DNA of 64,000 bases from Owenia fusiformis (lineage: Eukaryota > Annelida > Polychaeta > Sabellida > Oweniidae). Shown here piece by piece: positions 32,360 to 44,209 of the stretch; within the stretch, counting starts at the first letter, position 1; every line of letters starts with the position of its first letter. The translations under genes were made by a program, and so were the position numbers. Location of the stretch: assembly GCA_903813345.2 (NCBI GenBank), contig CAIIXF020000001.1:30309915-30373914 (forward strand), written 5' to 3'. The notes below the pieces were generated by a model. It ran no database searches, had not been told where the DNA came from, and was given only the letters and a program-made list of their open reading frames with translations.

Positions 32360-35300
32360 CTGAATTTAATAAATAAAAATGCATAATATTAATCAGTGCC
32401 TAAATGCCATAGAAACAGATGAGCAAATATTAAATATATATTCTTGGACTTTTGATACATCCACAATTAATTTGACTTTTGGCAAACATATTTTGGGAAA
32501 AACCAATCGCCCTGTCACAATTACTCTGTTGACAGTATAGTGATTTTTATACATAAGTGAAAGAAGGCATGGATCCAGAGTAAGACAGAACAAAAATATG
32601 AAATGAAATCTGGGGGAATGTGGTGTCTATCTTATTTGTTAGGTGGTTGTGTGGTGAGCAAATAGGGCCCAAGTAGTGCAGAAATATTGGTTCTAGGACA
32701 ATATTTTTAACAGAACATTTGAACTTTCAAGCGTATTTCATTTTAAGGTGTACAGGAAACTGCAAAAGGGTTTGTTTGTATAATTTAGTGAGAAATCTGT
32801 GAACCTCGGGCATTCTGTATACACAAATGATAAAAAGATACAGCCTGGGAAAAAACAGAAGCAAATAGAACAGAGAACTGGGATAAACTTGACATGATGT
32901 AGCAAAAATTTGAAAAAGGGTCACATATTGGTCAATGTTCATGTCAGCGTTCATGATACTATTGCATGAGTATGAAGGCAATATGTCAACTTAACGATCA
33001 ATAATACCCCTCAAAATAAAGCCCACTGGCTTGGGAAAGCTTTTTGTCCGTACTAATAAATGTTTTTTCCCTTTTAATAAAGGTCCATGGGCATTTATTT
33101 TGAATTCTTTCAAATAAACGCCCAGTGCAAAATAAGTGCCTGGTGGGCCTATTCGCAAGAAACACTGGTATTAGAAAAATAGTTGTTGTAATTAGGCCAC
33201 TGGCAAAACCTATTGAAAGAGGGAAAGTAATACCTGGGAGTCATAATGGTACATAGTTATATTAAGTTCTCTAAAAATATGTAGCTGACCTGTTGACCTG
33301 CCTATTATTAAAAAGTGTAACTACGCCAGCCAGAATGTTCTATACCTGAAAACTCCTTGTGTTTCTGGTCTATGTGTTCTCCAAGACTTTGAGCAGAATG
33401 AAAATATTTATTGCATTGGATACAGTTGTACCGTTCTCTGCAACGTTTAATGCCACAGGTTCTTAAGTGGTCATCTAGCCATTCACGCTTTGCAAAAATC
33501 CTTCCACATTTATTACATACAGATTTCTTTCTGTGTCTTTTCATGTGTTCTATGTGCTGATCTGAGCTGCAATACAGAAATAAATAATATTTTACATACC
33601 ACAGAAATCAATGGAACTTTGTAACTAATAACACAGGCTGGTATCGAAATATTTGTCCATTGTGACGGAGCATGCTATTTTTCATAAAAACACTAAGAAT
33701 ACTTCACGATTTATTTTTTAACTCATATGTTTCGTTATACCATACAAAATTACTTACTCCCTGTTTGAAGTCCAATTACGCTGGGAAGAAAAGCTATTGA
33801 AAATGGCGCCGGAGTATCATACTTCAAAATGTACCATTTCTTGTTTAACTTTCTAATGGCACGATCTAGTGACACGATAATATTTCCACATGGTTTCAGG
33901 GCCTTTCAGCATAACTATAAAGGTATAAATGAGATGTTGATGTATTTGGTCTTTTTAATTCTTTGATAAAAAATAATGTTTAATTTTTTTGTCCGCTGTG
34001 ACGGAGCAGTTGCAAATGCAAATGCTCCGTCACAGCGGACAAAAAATATTAATATTATTTTTTATAAAAAAATTAAAAAGACCCAATGCATTAATATCTC
34101 ATTAATACATTCAGAGTTATGCTGAAAACATATGGTAATATTATCGTGTCACTATATCATGCCATTAAAAAGTTAAAAAAGAAATGGTACATTTTAGAGT
34201 TTGATACTCTGGCGCCGTTTTCAATAGATTTTACTCCTAGCGTTATTGGACTTCAAACAGAAGTGAAGGTTACACGCAAATGATATATCCATTGCATGGA
34301 GTAAGTTATATCTTTGATATAACGAAACATATGAGTTAAAAAATAAATCGTGAAGCATTCTTAGTGTTTTTATGAAAAATGGCATGCTCCGTCACAGCGG
34401 ACAAATCTTTCGATACCAGCCTGTGAATAAGGTAGTTCTAAAGTTGTACAAAATACAATAACTGTATCAAACATTGCTTTTACTTTATAGCACAAATATT
34501 GGGTACTTTCATTGACTAAAAAACATCAATTAATCAGATCTGATATACAAAAAATAACTTTCCCTGGCGCTATATATATTCCAATAAAAAGGCTTGTTTT
34601 CAGTAGTTCCAGGGCTTTTTTTGTGTGATAGGTCCCAAATAAAGACGATAATTGGATAATTTTTCAAATAAATTTCTTATTTTTCCCTCCTGCTTTTGAA
34701 GAGTTCAATGCAGTTTAATTGCGAATATGTGTTAATTCACCATTAATAACCCCGGCAAATAGGATATGATTGACAGTCACTGAAAATAAATGTTTTTTAA
34801 AGTGAACTAAGCATTTGTCTAGAGGGGGGCCCCTTAAAACTTAAAAGTATGATATTTCACCTTTTAAAATACACATTACACTCAGCACAGTAGTTCCTTT
34901 TTCTTTGGGGAATCTTCCTCACTCCGCTATTAGATGGCTGGAAAAAATTAGGAAAAATGAAGTTAGGCCATAAGAAGTAGATCCTCTGTTTTGCGTCCCC
35001 TTGCTTGCACGATTTTGAGTAAATCAGAAAAAACACATCCAAATAGCAATCACAAGAGTCTGAGAGTACCATCGCATTTCAGAATCAGATGAAATGGCGG
35101 ATAATTTGATGTGCGTCAAAATTGACAGTGTTATAATTATTTGACATACATTGTGTTTTTTCTTATTTTTTACCCTTGAATAATAGCTATATTTTTATAT
35201 ATTGTATAAAATGTATAGATATGTGTTTGTAATCACTGCAAATTGGGATGTCATCCTTTTTTATGCCCCTAAAATGTATATATTTCTCAGCAAACAAGTT

Positions 35301-36433
35301 TGTGTTTTTTCTTGAGTTTGTGTTTGTTTTCCTTGTACCCTTGCATGATTTGGATTTTGCCAGGACGCAAAACAAAGAATCTACTTCTTATGGCCTTAGG
35401 ACAATAGTAACAATACCTTTTCAGGTTAAAATATCATGGGCTTTCAATTAGATACATTTACTGAAGCTAAACAATAAAATGACTCCTCAAAAAGCTCCGC
35501 ACTCATACACAATACTTGAGTACTGTTACAACTTGGGTTATTTTGAATTTAATGCTGTTTAGTTAGACAATTATGTGATTTTTTGCGACAATTTAATTTT
35601 AGAGATTTTTTATTTAGAAGTTCTATATCTATTTTTTAAATCTCACCATGTTTTGTATTGACTACACTCAGGAATTTTGAACATTTTTAATTTCATATTG
35701 ATTTGTTTCACCTGAAGACTCATCAGCGACAGTACAAGAATATGCCAGTATTTAAATTTTGGCAATTATGTCTCATATATATTATATATATTAATGAGGT
35801 TGAAGTATGATTAATATACTTCTTGCTAAATTTTTAGTCACTTTTTTTATAATGATTTATATTATCCACCATTTTCATAAACTTTAAAAGGAACAAGGTA
35901 CAAACCTCTTCAAAGCCTGGAAAATCTGGGATGTCAGTTTCACTTTCCATTCTGCTTTTTTTAGCACTTGTAGGTGGTGTAACAAGCATCTTTTTAGCAA
36001 TTATATCCTTCATATTAAGAACTTTGTTTTGTGAGACTTTAGCAACACGATTTTGTTGTTCACACACTCTGATTAAAGTTGGCATTCCTAATATTGAAGC
36101 AGCCTGCTTCATTTCATCAATCTTTTCTTTCCCCTCCAAATCTATGGTTCTGCCATATACATAGTGTACAACATTTGACATTGTTTCTACAGTGAGCCCA
36201 GTCCCTGTGAAGTCTAGAATCCAAGGAGCCTTGGGATCATTTACATGATCGGGGGGAAGATCAGCACATGTTTCCATGATCATAGTGCTCAGTGCGCAGA
36301 ATAATAGTCTATGTACATGAAAGTCAATGCCGTCTTGTAGGCGTATGGCTAAATCACACATTATGTCACTTTCTTGCATCTGACTCAGTTTTTTCATCAA
36401 ATCTGGTGTGTTGGTCTTCAAAACCCCACCCAT
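30654..36433 (-). CDS. BTB / C2H2 / tandem CG-1-like domain protein (paralogue 2)
   Basis: Four coding exons: 36433-35906, 34937-34861, 33566-33346 and 32359-30654. Phases match (0, 2, 1) and the sum is 2532 nt, or 843 residues plus stop. The BTB domain (~8-125) is roughly 60% identical by eye to paralogue 1. Residues ~195-275 hold three fingers: NYCAECNVYF...HMKRH, SVCNKCGRIF...HLRTC (C2HC) and YNCIQCNKYF...HIDQKH. Cores at ~345-427 and ~613-697 each read G-G-[DE]-M-[FY]-V-F ... W-R-x-D-G-Y-[DN]-W ... L-[VI]-L-V-H-Y-[IL]-G-D. These are the hallmarks of the CG-1 DNA-binding domain known from CAMTA factors. An acidic A/T-rich linker separates them. I infer a nuclear DNA-binding regulator. I know of no established family with this architecture. 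Confidence 0.85.
33346..33566 (-). CDS. Zinc-finger exon, paralogue 2
   Basis: Phase 2 in and phase 1 out, 221 nt. It completes finger 1 (SDQHIEHMKRH), then encodes the C2HC finger 2 and finger 3 (YNCIQCNKYFHSAQSLGEH). The donor TCAG|GTATAG lies just after KHKEF. Confidence 0.87.
33627..34430. mobile_element. CACAGGCTGG palindromic transposon, 5-bp duplication, intronic
   Basis: The element 33632-34425 starts CACAGGCTGGTATCGAAA and ends with its complement. AATAA flanks both sides (33627-33631, 34426-34430). Arms are ~385 bp and nearly identical. TTGTCCGCTGTGACGGAGCA or a one-base variant occurs four times: near each end and on both sides of the centre (~34001 and ~34018). It lies in the intron between the two zinc-finger exons of paralogue 2. 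Confidence 0.85.
34861..34937 (-). CDS. Short exon: basic patch and first half of finger 1, paralogue 2
   Basis: 77 nt, phase 0 in and phase 2 out. It encodes a basic stretch (VRKIPQRKRN) and then YCAECNVYFK. The finger is split at the same residue and phase as finger 2 of paralogue 1. The acceptor lies only ~24 nt from the edge of the MITE at 34966-35395. Confidence 0.86.
34963..35398. mobile_element. MITE copy B, TTA flanks, beside a splice acceptor
   Basis: The element 34966-35395 has GGCCATAAGAAGTAGATCC at one end and the complement at the other, with TTA on both sides. It is the same family as 3248-3689, in opposite internal orientation. It lies in the first coding intron of paralogue 2, immediately upstream of the acceptor for exon 34937-34861. 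Confidence 0.8.
35435..35452 (+). repeat. Solitary left end of the CATGGG family
   Basis: CATGGGCTTTCAATTAGA with no right partner or duplicated flank found; probably a truncated member. Confidence 0.55.
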
Positions 36434-36450
36434 GGCTGCCTGCTTCTATC
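35906..36450 (-). CDS. BTB exon of paralogue 2 with start codon
   Basis: The acceptor AG is at 36451-36452. The ATG at 36433-36431 sits in GCAGCCATGGG, a good context. BTB motifs are IMCDLAIRLQDG, DFHVHRLLFCALS and VHYVYGR. The exon leaves in phase 0 at GAG|GTTTGT, which has T at +3, as the equivalent donor of paralogue 1 does. A basic stretch (KKSRMES) precedes the donor. Confidence 0.9.
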
Positions 36451-36884
36451 TGAAAGTGCATTATCATGGTCACAAAGTATAATTGACTACAGTACATTAT
36501 ATTATTACTTTAGTTTAATTATTTTCTAATAATTGTAGTATAGTCAGTAGTGATATAACTTTTTTTCTAAAATCATTTATGCAATACTTTTACTCATCCC
36601 AGTGAAGTCATTTGTTTTGTGTTTTCTTTTTCATTTTTGAAGCATAGTACATTTTCTTGATTTATTTTATTTGATACATAGTCATATTTATTACTTTTAT
36701 TACTTTGAGGGTTTTAAATTATGGATGTGTGAGGACACTTTCCTTTTTCAAAAATGTCTCTGATTATATCAATTCAACATTTTCACAAAAATGACAGTAA
36801 AAAGTTGAATTTCTGAAAATGTTCAATTGCTTGCACCAAGTGAAATCCTTCAGCCACATATTAAATAGGTCACTGAAGTCTGCA

Positions 36885-38280
36885 ATGTTATTTTCTGGTA
36901 CAAAATAAAGTATGAATAAAAACATGGGTGTATTATTTTCTTAATGGTTTTTGCCTTCATACTTTATTTTGTACCAGAAATAACATGGGCACTATAGCAA
37001 TTTTTTCAAATATGTTTTCTCGAAACATCACCTTAAATAGAATGAGTGTTCCTGAAAATAACCTGTGACTTTAATGAGGATTGCATAAAAATTCCAAATG
37101 TTCACTCTTACCTATGTCATTTTCTTCAAAAATGTGAAAAAATATGAATAACCCCACATTTATTTGACTCATGCTGTGAAAGGTACAAAACAATAATGAC
37201 ATCTAAATATAAAAATATATAAGACTACGTGTGTACTTTCGGCCATTTTGATGCAATCCTCATAGAGAGTCTTTTTAAGGTACAGCTGGAAGATAACATT
37301 TTGGGGAAAAATTGCTGTACCTGCACATGTTATTTTCTGGTACAAATTAATAAGTATGAAGGCATGTGTGTATTTCTTAACTTTAAATATGAACTCCTCC
37401 TTCCCCACACTGTCTACGCCTTTCACTGCCTGGAAAAGAGTTTGGAGAATACTTTTAATAGAATATATAAAAAATGAGAAAATTCAGGGAGCTACTTTTT
37501 ATAAGTATAAATAAAAGTAGAGTCAAAATGTCTCTTTCCAAACATTCCCATCAAAAAATGTAGTTAGCTTGGCTGTACTGCACATCTGCAGAATAATTTT
37601 ATATATGTTATGTGAATTAGATGGTGTAAAATGCATTTGCAGAAAAAAATTCTGATAAATTGTCAAAAAATCTGGGTTATACCATGTATTTTAGGGGGTA
37701 AATCCAAACAGGAGATTTTTAGGGGGTAATTCCGAACACTAGCATGGGGGTAATTCCAAACACTTAACTAAACTTCGTTGTTTTACTTGTTAGATTGATG
37801 GTATATCATTATATGGCACCCTGAACTAATGATACTGGATCCTGACACCCCTGCATATCAATAACCCCAAATATAATTGATTATAAGTGACATCTATTTA
37901 TTTAAAGGCATGGGGTTTGTGGGGGTAATGCCAAACACTATCATGGTGGTAATTCCAAATACCTAAATCATCATAATTGATTATTTTATCGTTAGAGTGT
38001 TGGTATATATCATTATATGGTATCTTTCAGGATATTAATATTATATAGAGTAGTAGAGGTACTATTATTCAATTCAATGATTTGATTGCCATTGTTTGCA
38101 ACCCGTTCTGGTTTACCCCCCTGTTTGGATTTAGATGTATTGACTCTAGCTTTAGTCGCTCTAGCCAGGTGTGTTCAGTAACACACATGCCTTCATACTT
38201 TTATTCTGTAACAGAAAATAACATGAGCATGTAAATAAATAGCAATTTTTTCAAAAAAATTTCTTGAAACATCACCTTGG
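36885..38280. repeat. Repeated module around TTATTTTCTGGTACAAA
   Basis: The module (AACATG or CACATG, TTATTTTCTGGTAC, AAGTATGAA, and in some copies AGCAATTTTTTCAAA ... GAAACATCACCTT) occurs at ~36889 and ~37328 in one direction and at ~36950-37035 and ~38185-38277 in the other. It forms nested inverted repeats. GGGGTAATTCCAAACACT-like phrases recur at 37690-37990. Non-coding. Confidence 0.6.
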
Positions 38281-38369
38281 ACACATTTATTGGGATAATG
38301 GGGCCTCGGGTGGATCTGGGGTGGATTGCAGTACCCCCATTATGTGAGGATGATTTTTCAAAATCAAAC

Positions 38370-38417
38370 CCATAACTATGGGCTTTCAATTTCTAGTTGA
38401 AAGCCCATGCCATAACT
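38370..38417. mobile_element. ~32-bp CATGGG micro-element with 7-8-bp duplication
   Basis: The element 38378-38409 starts ATGGGCTTTCAATTTC and ends GTTGAAAGCCCATG. CATAACT (or CCATAACT counting one more base) is repeated exactly on both sides. The first C of the family terminus appears lost on the left. Confidence 0.8.
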
Positions 38418-38703
38418 ACTTGTGCCTTGAAATCTTTGGGTTGCAATTAAGATGGATAAGTGGTTATTTAAATAAAATTCATATTTGAGTCAACTACTGA
38501 CAAAGTTTTTCAACCCCACGATTTCAATACACAGGTAAAAGTTGCAGTGGGTGATTTGAAAAATCAAGCACACATTTATGGGGGTTGGGGTGGACTGGTA
38601 GAATAAGAATTTGGTGGAGATAAGACTCTATGAGACATCAACTGAAACAAGATTGACAAGACTAATTGATCAGAGATCACTTTATAATGAGTAAGAAACA
38701 ATT

Positions 38704-39301
38704 CACCCAACCATAGGCCAAGGGAAAAGTAGTAGTAAGCTGTATATAGAAGAGACAGGTCCACAAGTAAGATTGAAAATTTTTCAAATTTTTTTAGTCT
38801 TGGCACTAGTTCTCCTTACTGGTATCAAATTGTATTCCCAAATCTCTCCAAAATCTTCTTCAAAGTGTTTTTCAAACTTATATCATTGTTTTTTTCAAAT
38901 CTTTATCTAAAAACTGCATATAATACTGCATATAAAACAACAACTATGGATATCTGCAATTGCCTGGCAAGCTGAAACTGATTGTCACTGTTGGAGGTCA
39001 GGGAGGTCAGCAGTGACCAATCAGATCACTTGTTTACTAATGAACTTGCCAGGCAATTGCAGGTTTTCAGAAATTCTCTCTTTTAGACAGCATTATTCAC
39101 TCTATATCACCTGACTGAGTTTCAATCTTAGGTAAGAGCTACAAACTATCAATTTTCTATCAACTCCCCATGGCTTTTTGAAAATAATACACTAAATATT
39201 GTTGAAATCTCCAACTTAACAAGTAGTCCAAGTCAGAGTTGTTCACCTGTCTCTTCTATATACGGCTTACTATTACTTTACCCTTGGCCTATGCACCCAA
39301 C
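38704..39301. mobile_element. hAT-like MITE, 8-bp duplication
   Basis: The element 38712-39293 (582 bp) has ends CATAGGCCAAGGG and the complement. The exact 8 bp repeat CACCCAAC occupies 38704-38711 and 39294-39301. An inner inverted pair carries CAATTGCCTGGCAAG (38960s and 39045-39060). An 8 bp duplication is typical of hAT, P and Merlin; the assignment is tentative. Confidence 0.8.
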
Positions 39302-39436
39302 CCCAAAAATTCCAGGGGTAAACTTGACAAGATGGCGGGTGGTGTGTCCGATTTTTATCCAAAATTTCCAATCGAGAAAATACTAGACAACAGCTGTCTA
39401 TTCAAATAGATAAGAGATTTACTCAATGAGACATAC

Positions 39437-39520
39437 CTTTACCTCAATAAATTGTGGTTCGAAACAATGTTCAGTTTTCTCTTATAGCAGTATTCGTAAT
39501 TCAAATGAGTAAATTAATCC
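39437..39520 (-). other. Candidate 5' untranslated exon of paralogue 2
   Basis: A strong donor (GTAAAG|GTATGT) at 39437/39436 could join the acceptor at 36451-36452. The upstream limit is arbitrary. Evidence is only the splice-site match and position. Confidence 0.3.
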
Positions 39521-40710
39521 ATTTCTGACGCGAGTGGAAAATAGGATGTTGCAACCTCACTTTTGAAAGATAAGATTTGATTGGTTCAAATTTGTTAACT
39601 AGCATTTGATTGGTCCCTATTTTCAATATTTTAGACAGTGTAGTTCGTTTAGTGCTATCATGCCTCACTGGAGGTAGGCAAGAGACCCGGGGTAGGATAA
39701 AAACTTGAGTGCCTTGGGAACTCCACTCTTTTTTTATATATGTTCCCAGGGGCCTTTTGAAAAAATGCTATAACGCATCATAGATCCGGAGCCAGATCCA
39801 GCCCCTATATTGGTAGTAGGCACAATGAGTATTACTATATTCATTGAGCCTAGACACAAATAAAGGTGGCGTAGCCAGGATTTGGTGACCAGGGGTTCTA
39901 TTTTTATGTTATTCACAAATCTCCCCTCCCCCCATTCATTAGGGTTCCTCAAATAGAAACAATTTTGTGTAATTTGTACAATTTATACTCCCTCCAAAAG
40001 TTTGGCAATCCCAACTAACCCATTGGATTATGAGTTAAAGCATCTTTAAGTTTCAAGGAAGTCTTAATTGCATATTAAATTTGTAAAGAAAAAAAAACTA
40101 TTTTGGGAGTTGAAATATAAATTGACATCATTTTGATACCTTCATTAAGTTAAGTAGACAATTGAATTTGAATTTGATTTTTAAAAAATGATGATCTTTA
40201 TTTACATTAAACAAAGTTTGACTTAATCAAGAAACCTGTCCAATTGATGATTTGCGATCACCGAATGGATTCTATCTTTTAGTGACGTCACAATTAGGTC
40301 ACCCGGCTTTAGATGCTTGATTTTGAGAGATTATCTTCTATATTTCGTGCTTTATTGATTTATTTTTCACGAAAGCGTTCGACTTGACCACCCTGGGTAT
40401 AGTCTGTCACGTGACTTCATGGATGACGTGTGCGCGAGTGATTCGCATTTTCTTTCGCTTGAGGTTTGTAATCACACTTTTTACATGTTTTAAGATTTTG
40501 TATCTCTGTGAAACTTGTCCCGTACCATCAATGTCTGAAGACGATCTAATTCACCAAATATCTCATCCAAGCGTGTCCCGGTTAAAGAGAAATTCGCACT
40601 TTTGTGTCTCGCAAAATGACGTGTGCGCGAGTAAATCGAATTTTACGAAGGATGGGTGCGCGAGTCTAACATATTTATATTCATTTTAAACAATTCTGCA
40701 AACTAGACAC

Positions 40711-42110
40711 AATTCAATTCAATTCAATTCAATTCAATTTATTCCTTAATAATACAATAATACATGGTACATATAAAAGAATTAACAGGTGACATCATTT
40801 CTGATGTTTATACCCGTACATGTAAAAGCATAATATTACAGATATTAAGAGTAAAAGTAAGGTCAAGGAATCAAACATATCAAGGTTGTGTTTTGTCTAA
40901 GGGAAAATCGAAGAGGGAGGGGGAGGTGCATCATAGATAAAAAGCTATCAAGTTTAGTGTCCAGTACCCATGCTTGGAGTTATATCTGTATATTTCTATA
41001 AAGGAGATAGAGCATGAATAAGGAGGCTGCAGTACATAAATATAAAAAGAAGAAGATCATGCATACAACGCCAGAATATGTTTCTTATATTTAGACTTAA
41101 GACATTTACTTGACCTTGATGTTTTTATTTCTGATGGGAGGCTATTCCAAATAGATGGTCCAGAAAATGAAAGCATCTTTCTGCCAAAGGTTTCTGTTTT
41201 AAATTTAGGCAAGGCATAGTTATATTTACCTCTTGTATCATACTTATGTAGTTCATTATGTCTTGTAAATAAGTTGGGAAATATATCATGTAGGTTATTT
41301 TCATTGTTTTGCCACTTAAAGAAGAATTCTGCCACATTGACTTTAAATATATCAGAAATGGTGAGAATTCCTAATTCTTTAAATAATGGTGGAGTGTGAT
41401 CTCTAAATCCACTCTGAGTAGCTAATCTTGCAAATTTCTTTTGTATTAAGTGAAGCGAATTAATTGAAGTGATATTAGCATTTCCCCAAATGATATTGCT
41501 GTAAGTTAAATAAGAATGGATTAGAGAATGATATATAGTCATAAAGGTTTTCCTATCTAGTAAATGGTTAATCTTGTACAGAATGCCAACTATCCTTGAT
41601 ATTTTCATTTTGACTTTACTATGTTCATTCCATGAAAGATGTTGGTCAATAACCAAACCAAGAAAATTAGTGTGTGTTACTCGTTCAATAATTTTACCAT
41701 CAATAAATATCTCTAAGTTCCTGGTATTTACCTTTTTCTGCTTTGAAGTAAATAATATGTACTTAGTTTTATTAATATTGAGTGACAGTTTATTGGCTAT
41801 AAGCCAATCTCTGATACTATTTAATTCAGTATTCAAAGTATCTTTAATTTCATTAAGGTTTTTCCCACTGATTAAAATATTTGTATCATCATCAAACAGA
41901 ACAAAGAGAAGTGCTGGAGAGGTCATTGATATAGAGTATAAAAAATAAGGGCCCTAAGACAGATCCCTGTGGAACACCACATTTGATAGTTTTGAAAGAT
42001 GAAATTTTATCATTATATTTAGTACACTGGTTGCGATTTGTTAAAGATCTAATAGCAAAGGTTTTGCAAAAATAAATCAATGCAGTGTAAAACAAATGTA
42101 TGTATAATGA
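40711..42110 (-). mobile_element. 5'-truncated LINE with reverse-transcriptase domain, nested
   Basis: Minus strand. Frame 1 (42095-41892) has GVPQGSVLGPLFFILYINDL. A frame break leads to 41926-41057 with FDDDTNIL (the usual motif has A before DD), KLSLNINKTK, FLGLVID, the thumb region, and GPSIWNSLPSEI near its end. It ends in an AATTG tail (plus 40711-40740). The frame break and the altered catalytic motif indicate an inactive copy. The tail begins directly inside the left arm of the 3.75 kb transposon, so it inserted there. Confidence 0.85.
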
Positions 42111-43822
42111 AAAAATAAATATTAATGAAAAAAATAGATATGTGTTTGTAATATTGGTATTAATTTAAGATTAAAAAGTGTCACTATCTCTTTCATTTTT
42201 CAACAAATATAGGCTCACGTGACATATGACGCGGGGCAGTCAATTTTGATCTATCGTAGACCATATCAGTATCAAACTGCCGATATTTCAACCTCGTCTT
42301 GCGAGGCCATTTTTATTTGAAACATCTTGGATTTGGTGCAAGGAGGATTGGCTCCCAGAATGCAACACCGATATTCTGCAAAACAATCACCTAGCGATAG
42401 CTTTGTTGGAGAGTATCGGGTCATTCTCCATGCAGTCGTACAAATTATACAGACACGAATAGCAAATGACGCATGCGTGGAGATTAAAGAATATCGAGTT
42501 GGAACCCTGGCTTTGGTGTCAAAATAAAGCTGGTCACGCCCACTTTCAGAGTTATCAATGAATCATTTACTACGACTCCTATATTCATTTAGGAGGCGTG
42601 TAATGTTAACCAATCAAAAAGACAATTGCTCCATATATGACAGTTCATTAACATATTCAGTGTTTACTATTGTTTTTCGCGTCATGACAACACGAGTAGT
42701 AACCAATCAAAATGCCGTATTTTAACACGTGAGTTCAGAGTGACATGCACGACATGTAAGTTTAGTCTGAGCTGATCGCGATGTTGAACAATTTCTTCTC
42801 GGAATTTGTCCAGAGAAATCAGCGATTCTAAATTAAGGTAGGATCTCCCATTTCTTCCTGTACAAGTTTTAACTTATCTCTATCGAATCCTAAAGTTTTG
42901 GATGAAGATATGAAGCATACGTTTAAAAACGAAGCGATTAATTTGACGATCTGATTTTGCAATTTGCAATGGCCAATTTACTGCAAGTCTGCGTGTATTT
43001 GACAAGAGATAGCGCCAAGTCTTGTATCCGAATGCTTGTTAAGCCACTTAAAAACAAGATCCATATTTTCTAAATTTGATAACTTTGCAGAGAGCCCGTT
43101 TTCATAACCTGTTTTCCGCGTCTAAATTCAAACTGAGTAGGATTATAGGATCGCTGGGATTCTCAGTCAATGGCAACGGGTCTCATTCCAGAACGCACTT
43201 TTTTTAGTTGATTCTCCGTCATAGTACTTGTCTAAAGTCCATATCTGCTCTTTTACTGGCATACTTGGACATATTTCCCCTCCTTAAATAACACCCTCTC
43301 GCCGATTTATATATAGCCATTTCCCAGAACCCGGGAGTCAGAATCGCTGATGTTTGCCATATTGAACATGTTGAAATATGTACTGTAATATCTGTAATAC
43401 TAGGCATTGCCTGCTACGCGTAAGGGTCACGTGACTAGCGCGATACAGGAAAAATGGGGAATTTCGAAACAACAATTTTTGGGCACTTTTATTGCAAATT
43501 TCAGGTATTTATAAGTGTTTGTGGTATAAAATATAATCCACAGACATAAATGAACATCCAAACTACATATTTCATTACGTTTTGGAGCCTTTTTTGCTTT
43601 TAAAATGACATCTTTAAATAACTAGAGACCCACCTTAGAGCAGGTCTTAGAAAATTATTGCTGCATTGTTTAATAATATTAGGTTTTAAGTCATCTGCCC
43701 CAGCAGCTGAATCTTTTAGATTCAATTTTTGGTTCAAATTTTAATTCACCTGCAATGCCGGACAGCCCTACAAGCTATTTTAAGATGACAAAAACAAATG
43801 TCACGTGAGTTGTATTCTGCCT
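42111..43822. other. Interior of the 3.75-kb transposon, no recognised gene
   Basis: 1.7 kb with several CpG-containing motifs and no long open frame. A phrase AAATTAAG|GTAGGA near 42838 could be a splice donor, without a supporting partner. The transposase, if ever present, is deleted. Confidence 0.45.
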
Positions 43823-44209
43823 TAGCTTGCAGAATTGTCTCAAGTGAATAAAAATATTTTAGACTCGCGCACCCATCCTTCGTAAAATTCGATTTACTCG
43901 CGCACACGTCATTTTGCGAGACACAAAAGTGCGAATTTCTCTTTAACCGGGACACGCTTGGATGAGATATTTGGTGAATTAGATCGTCTTCAGACATTGA
44001 TGGTACGGGACAAGTTTCACAGAGATACAAAATCTTAAAACATGTAAAAAGTGTGATTACAAACCTCAAGCGAAAGAAAATGCGAATCACTCGCGCACAC
44101 GTCATCCATGAAGTCACGTGACAGACTATACCCAGGGTGTTGACTAGATCAACATTCATTCTAAGCACATACCAAGTCTAAGGTCTTACTGACATGATTT
44201 AGATAGCAG

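Larger units (their letters stand above)
40384..44144. mobile_element. 3.75-kb transposon with ~315-bp terminal inverted repeats
   Basis: The element 40389-44139 starts CACCCTGGGTATAGTCTGTC and ends with the complement. TTGAC duplicates flank it (40384-40388, 44140-44144). Arms ~40389-40705 and 43823-44139 are almost identical and contain CACGTGAC and repeated CGCGAGT motifs. The inside holds a LINE fragment from 40711 and no transposase that I can recognise. CAC termini and a 5 bp duplication fit a Transib-like assignment, unproven. Confidence 0.85.

Noticed and set aside
40384-44168. Two similar 100-140-residue open frames, one at each end
   Set aside because: They are the same sequence in inverted orientation (terminal inverted repeats of the 3.75 kb element), so identity of the predicted peptides is expected and not evidence of a gene.
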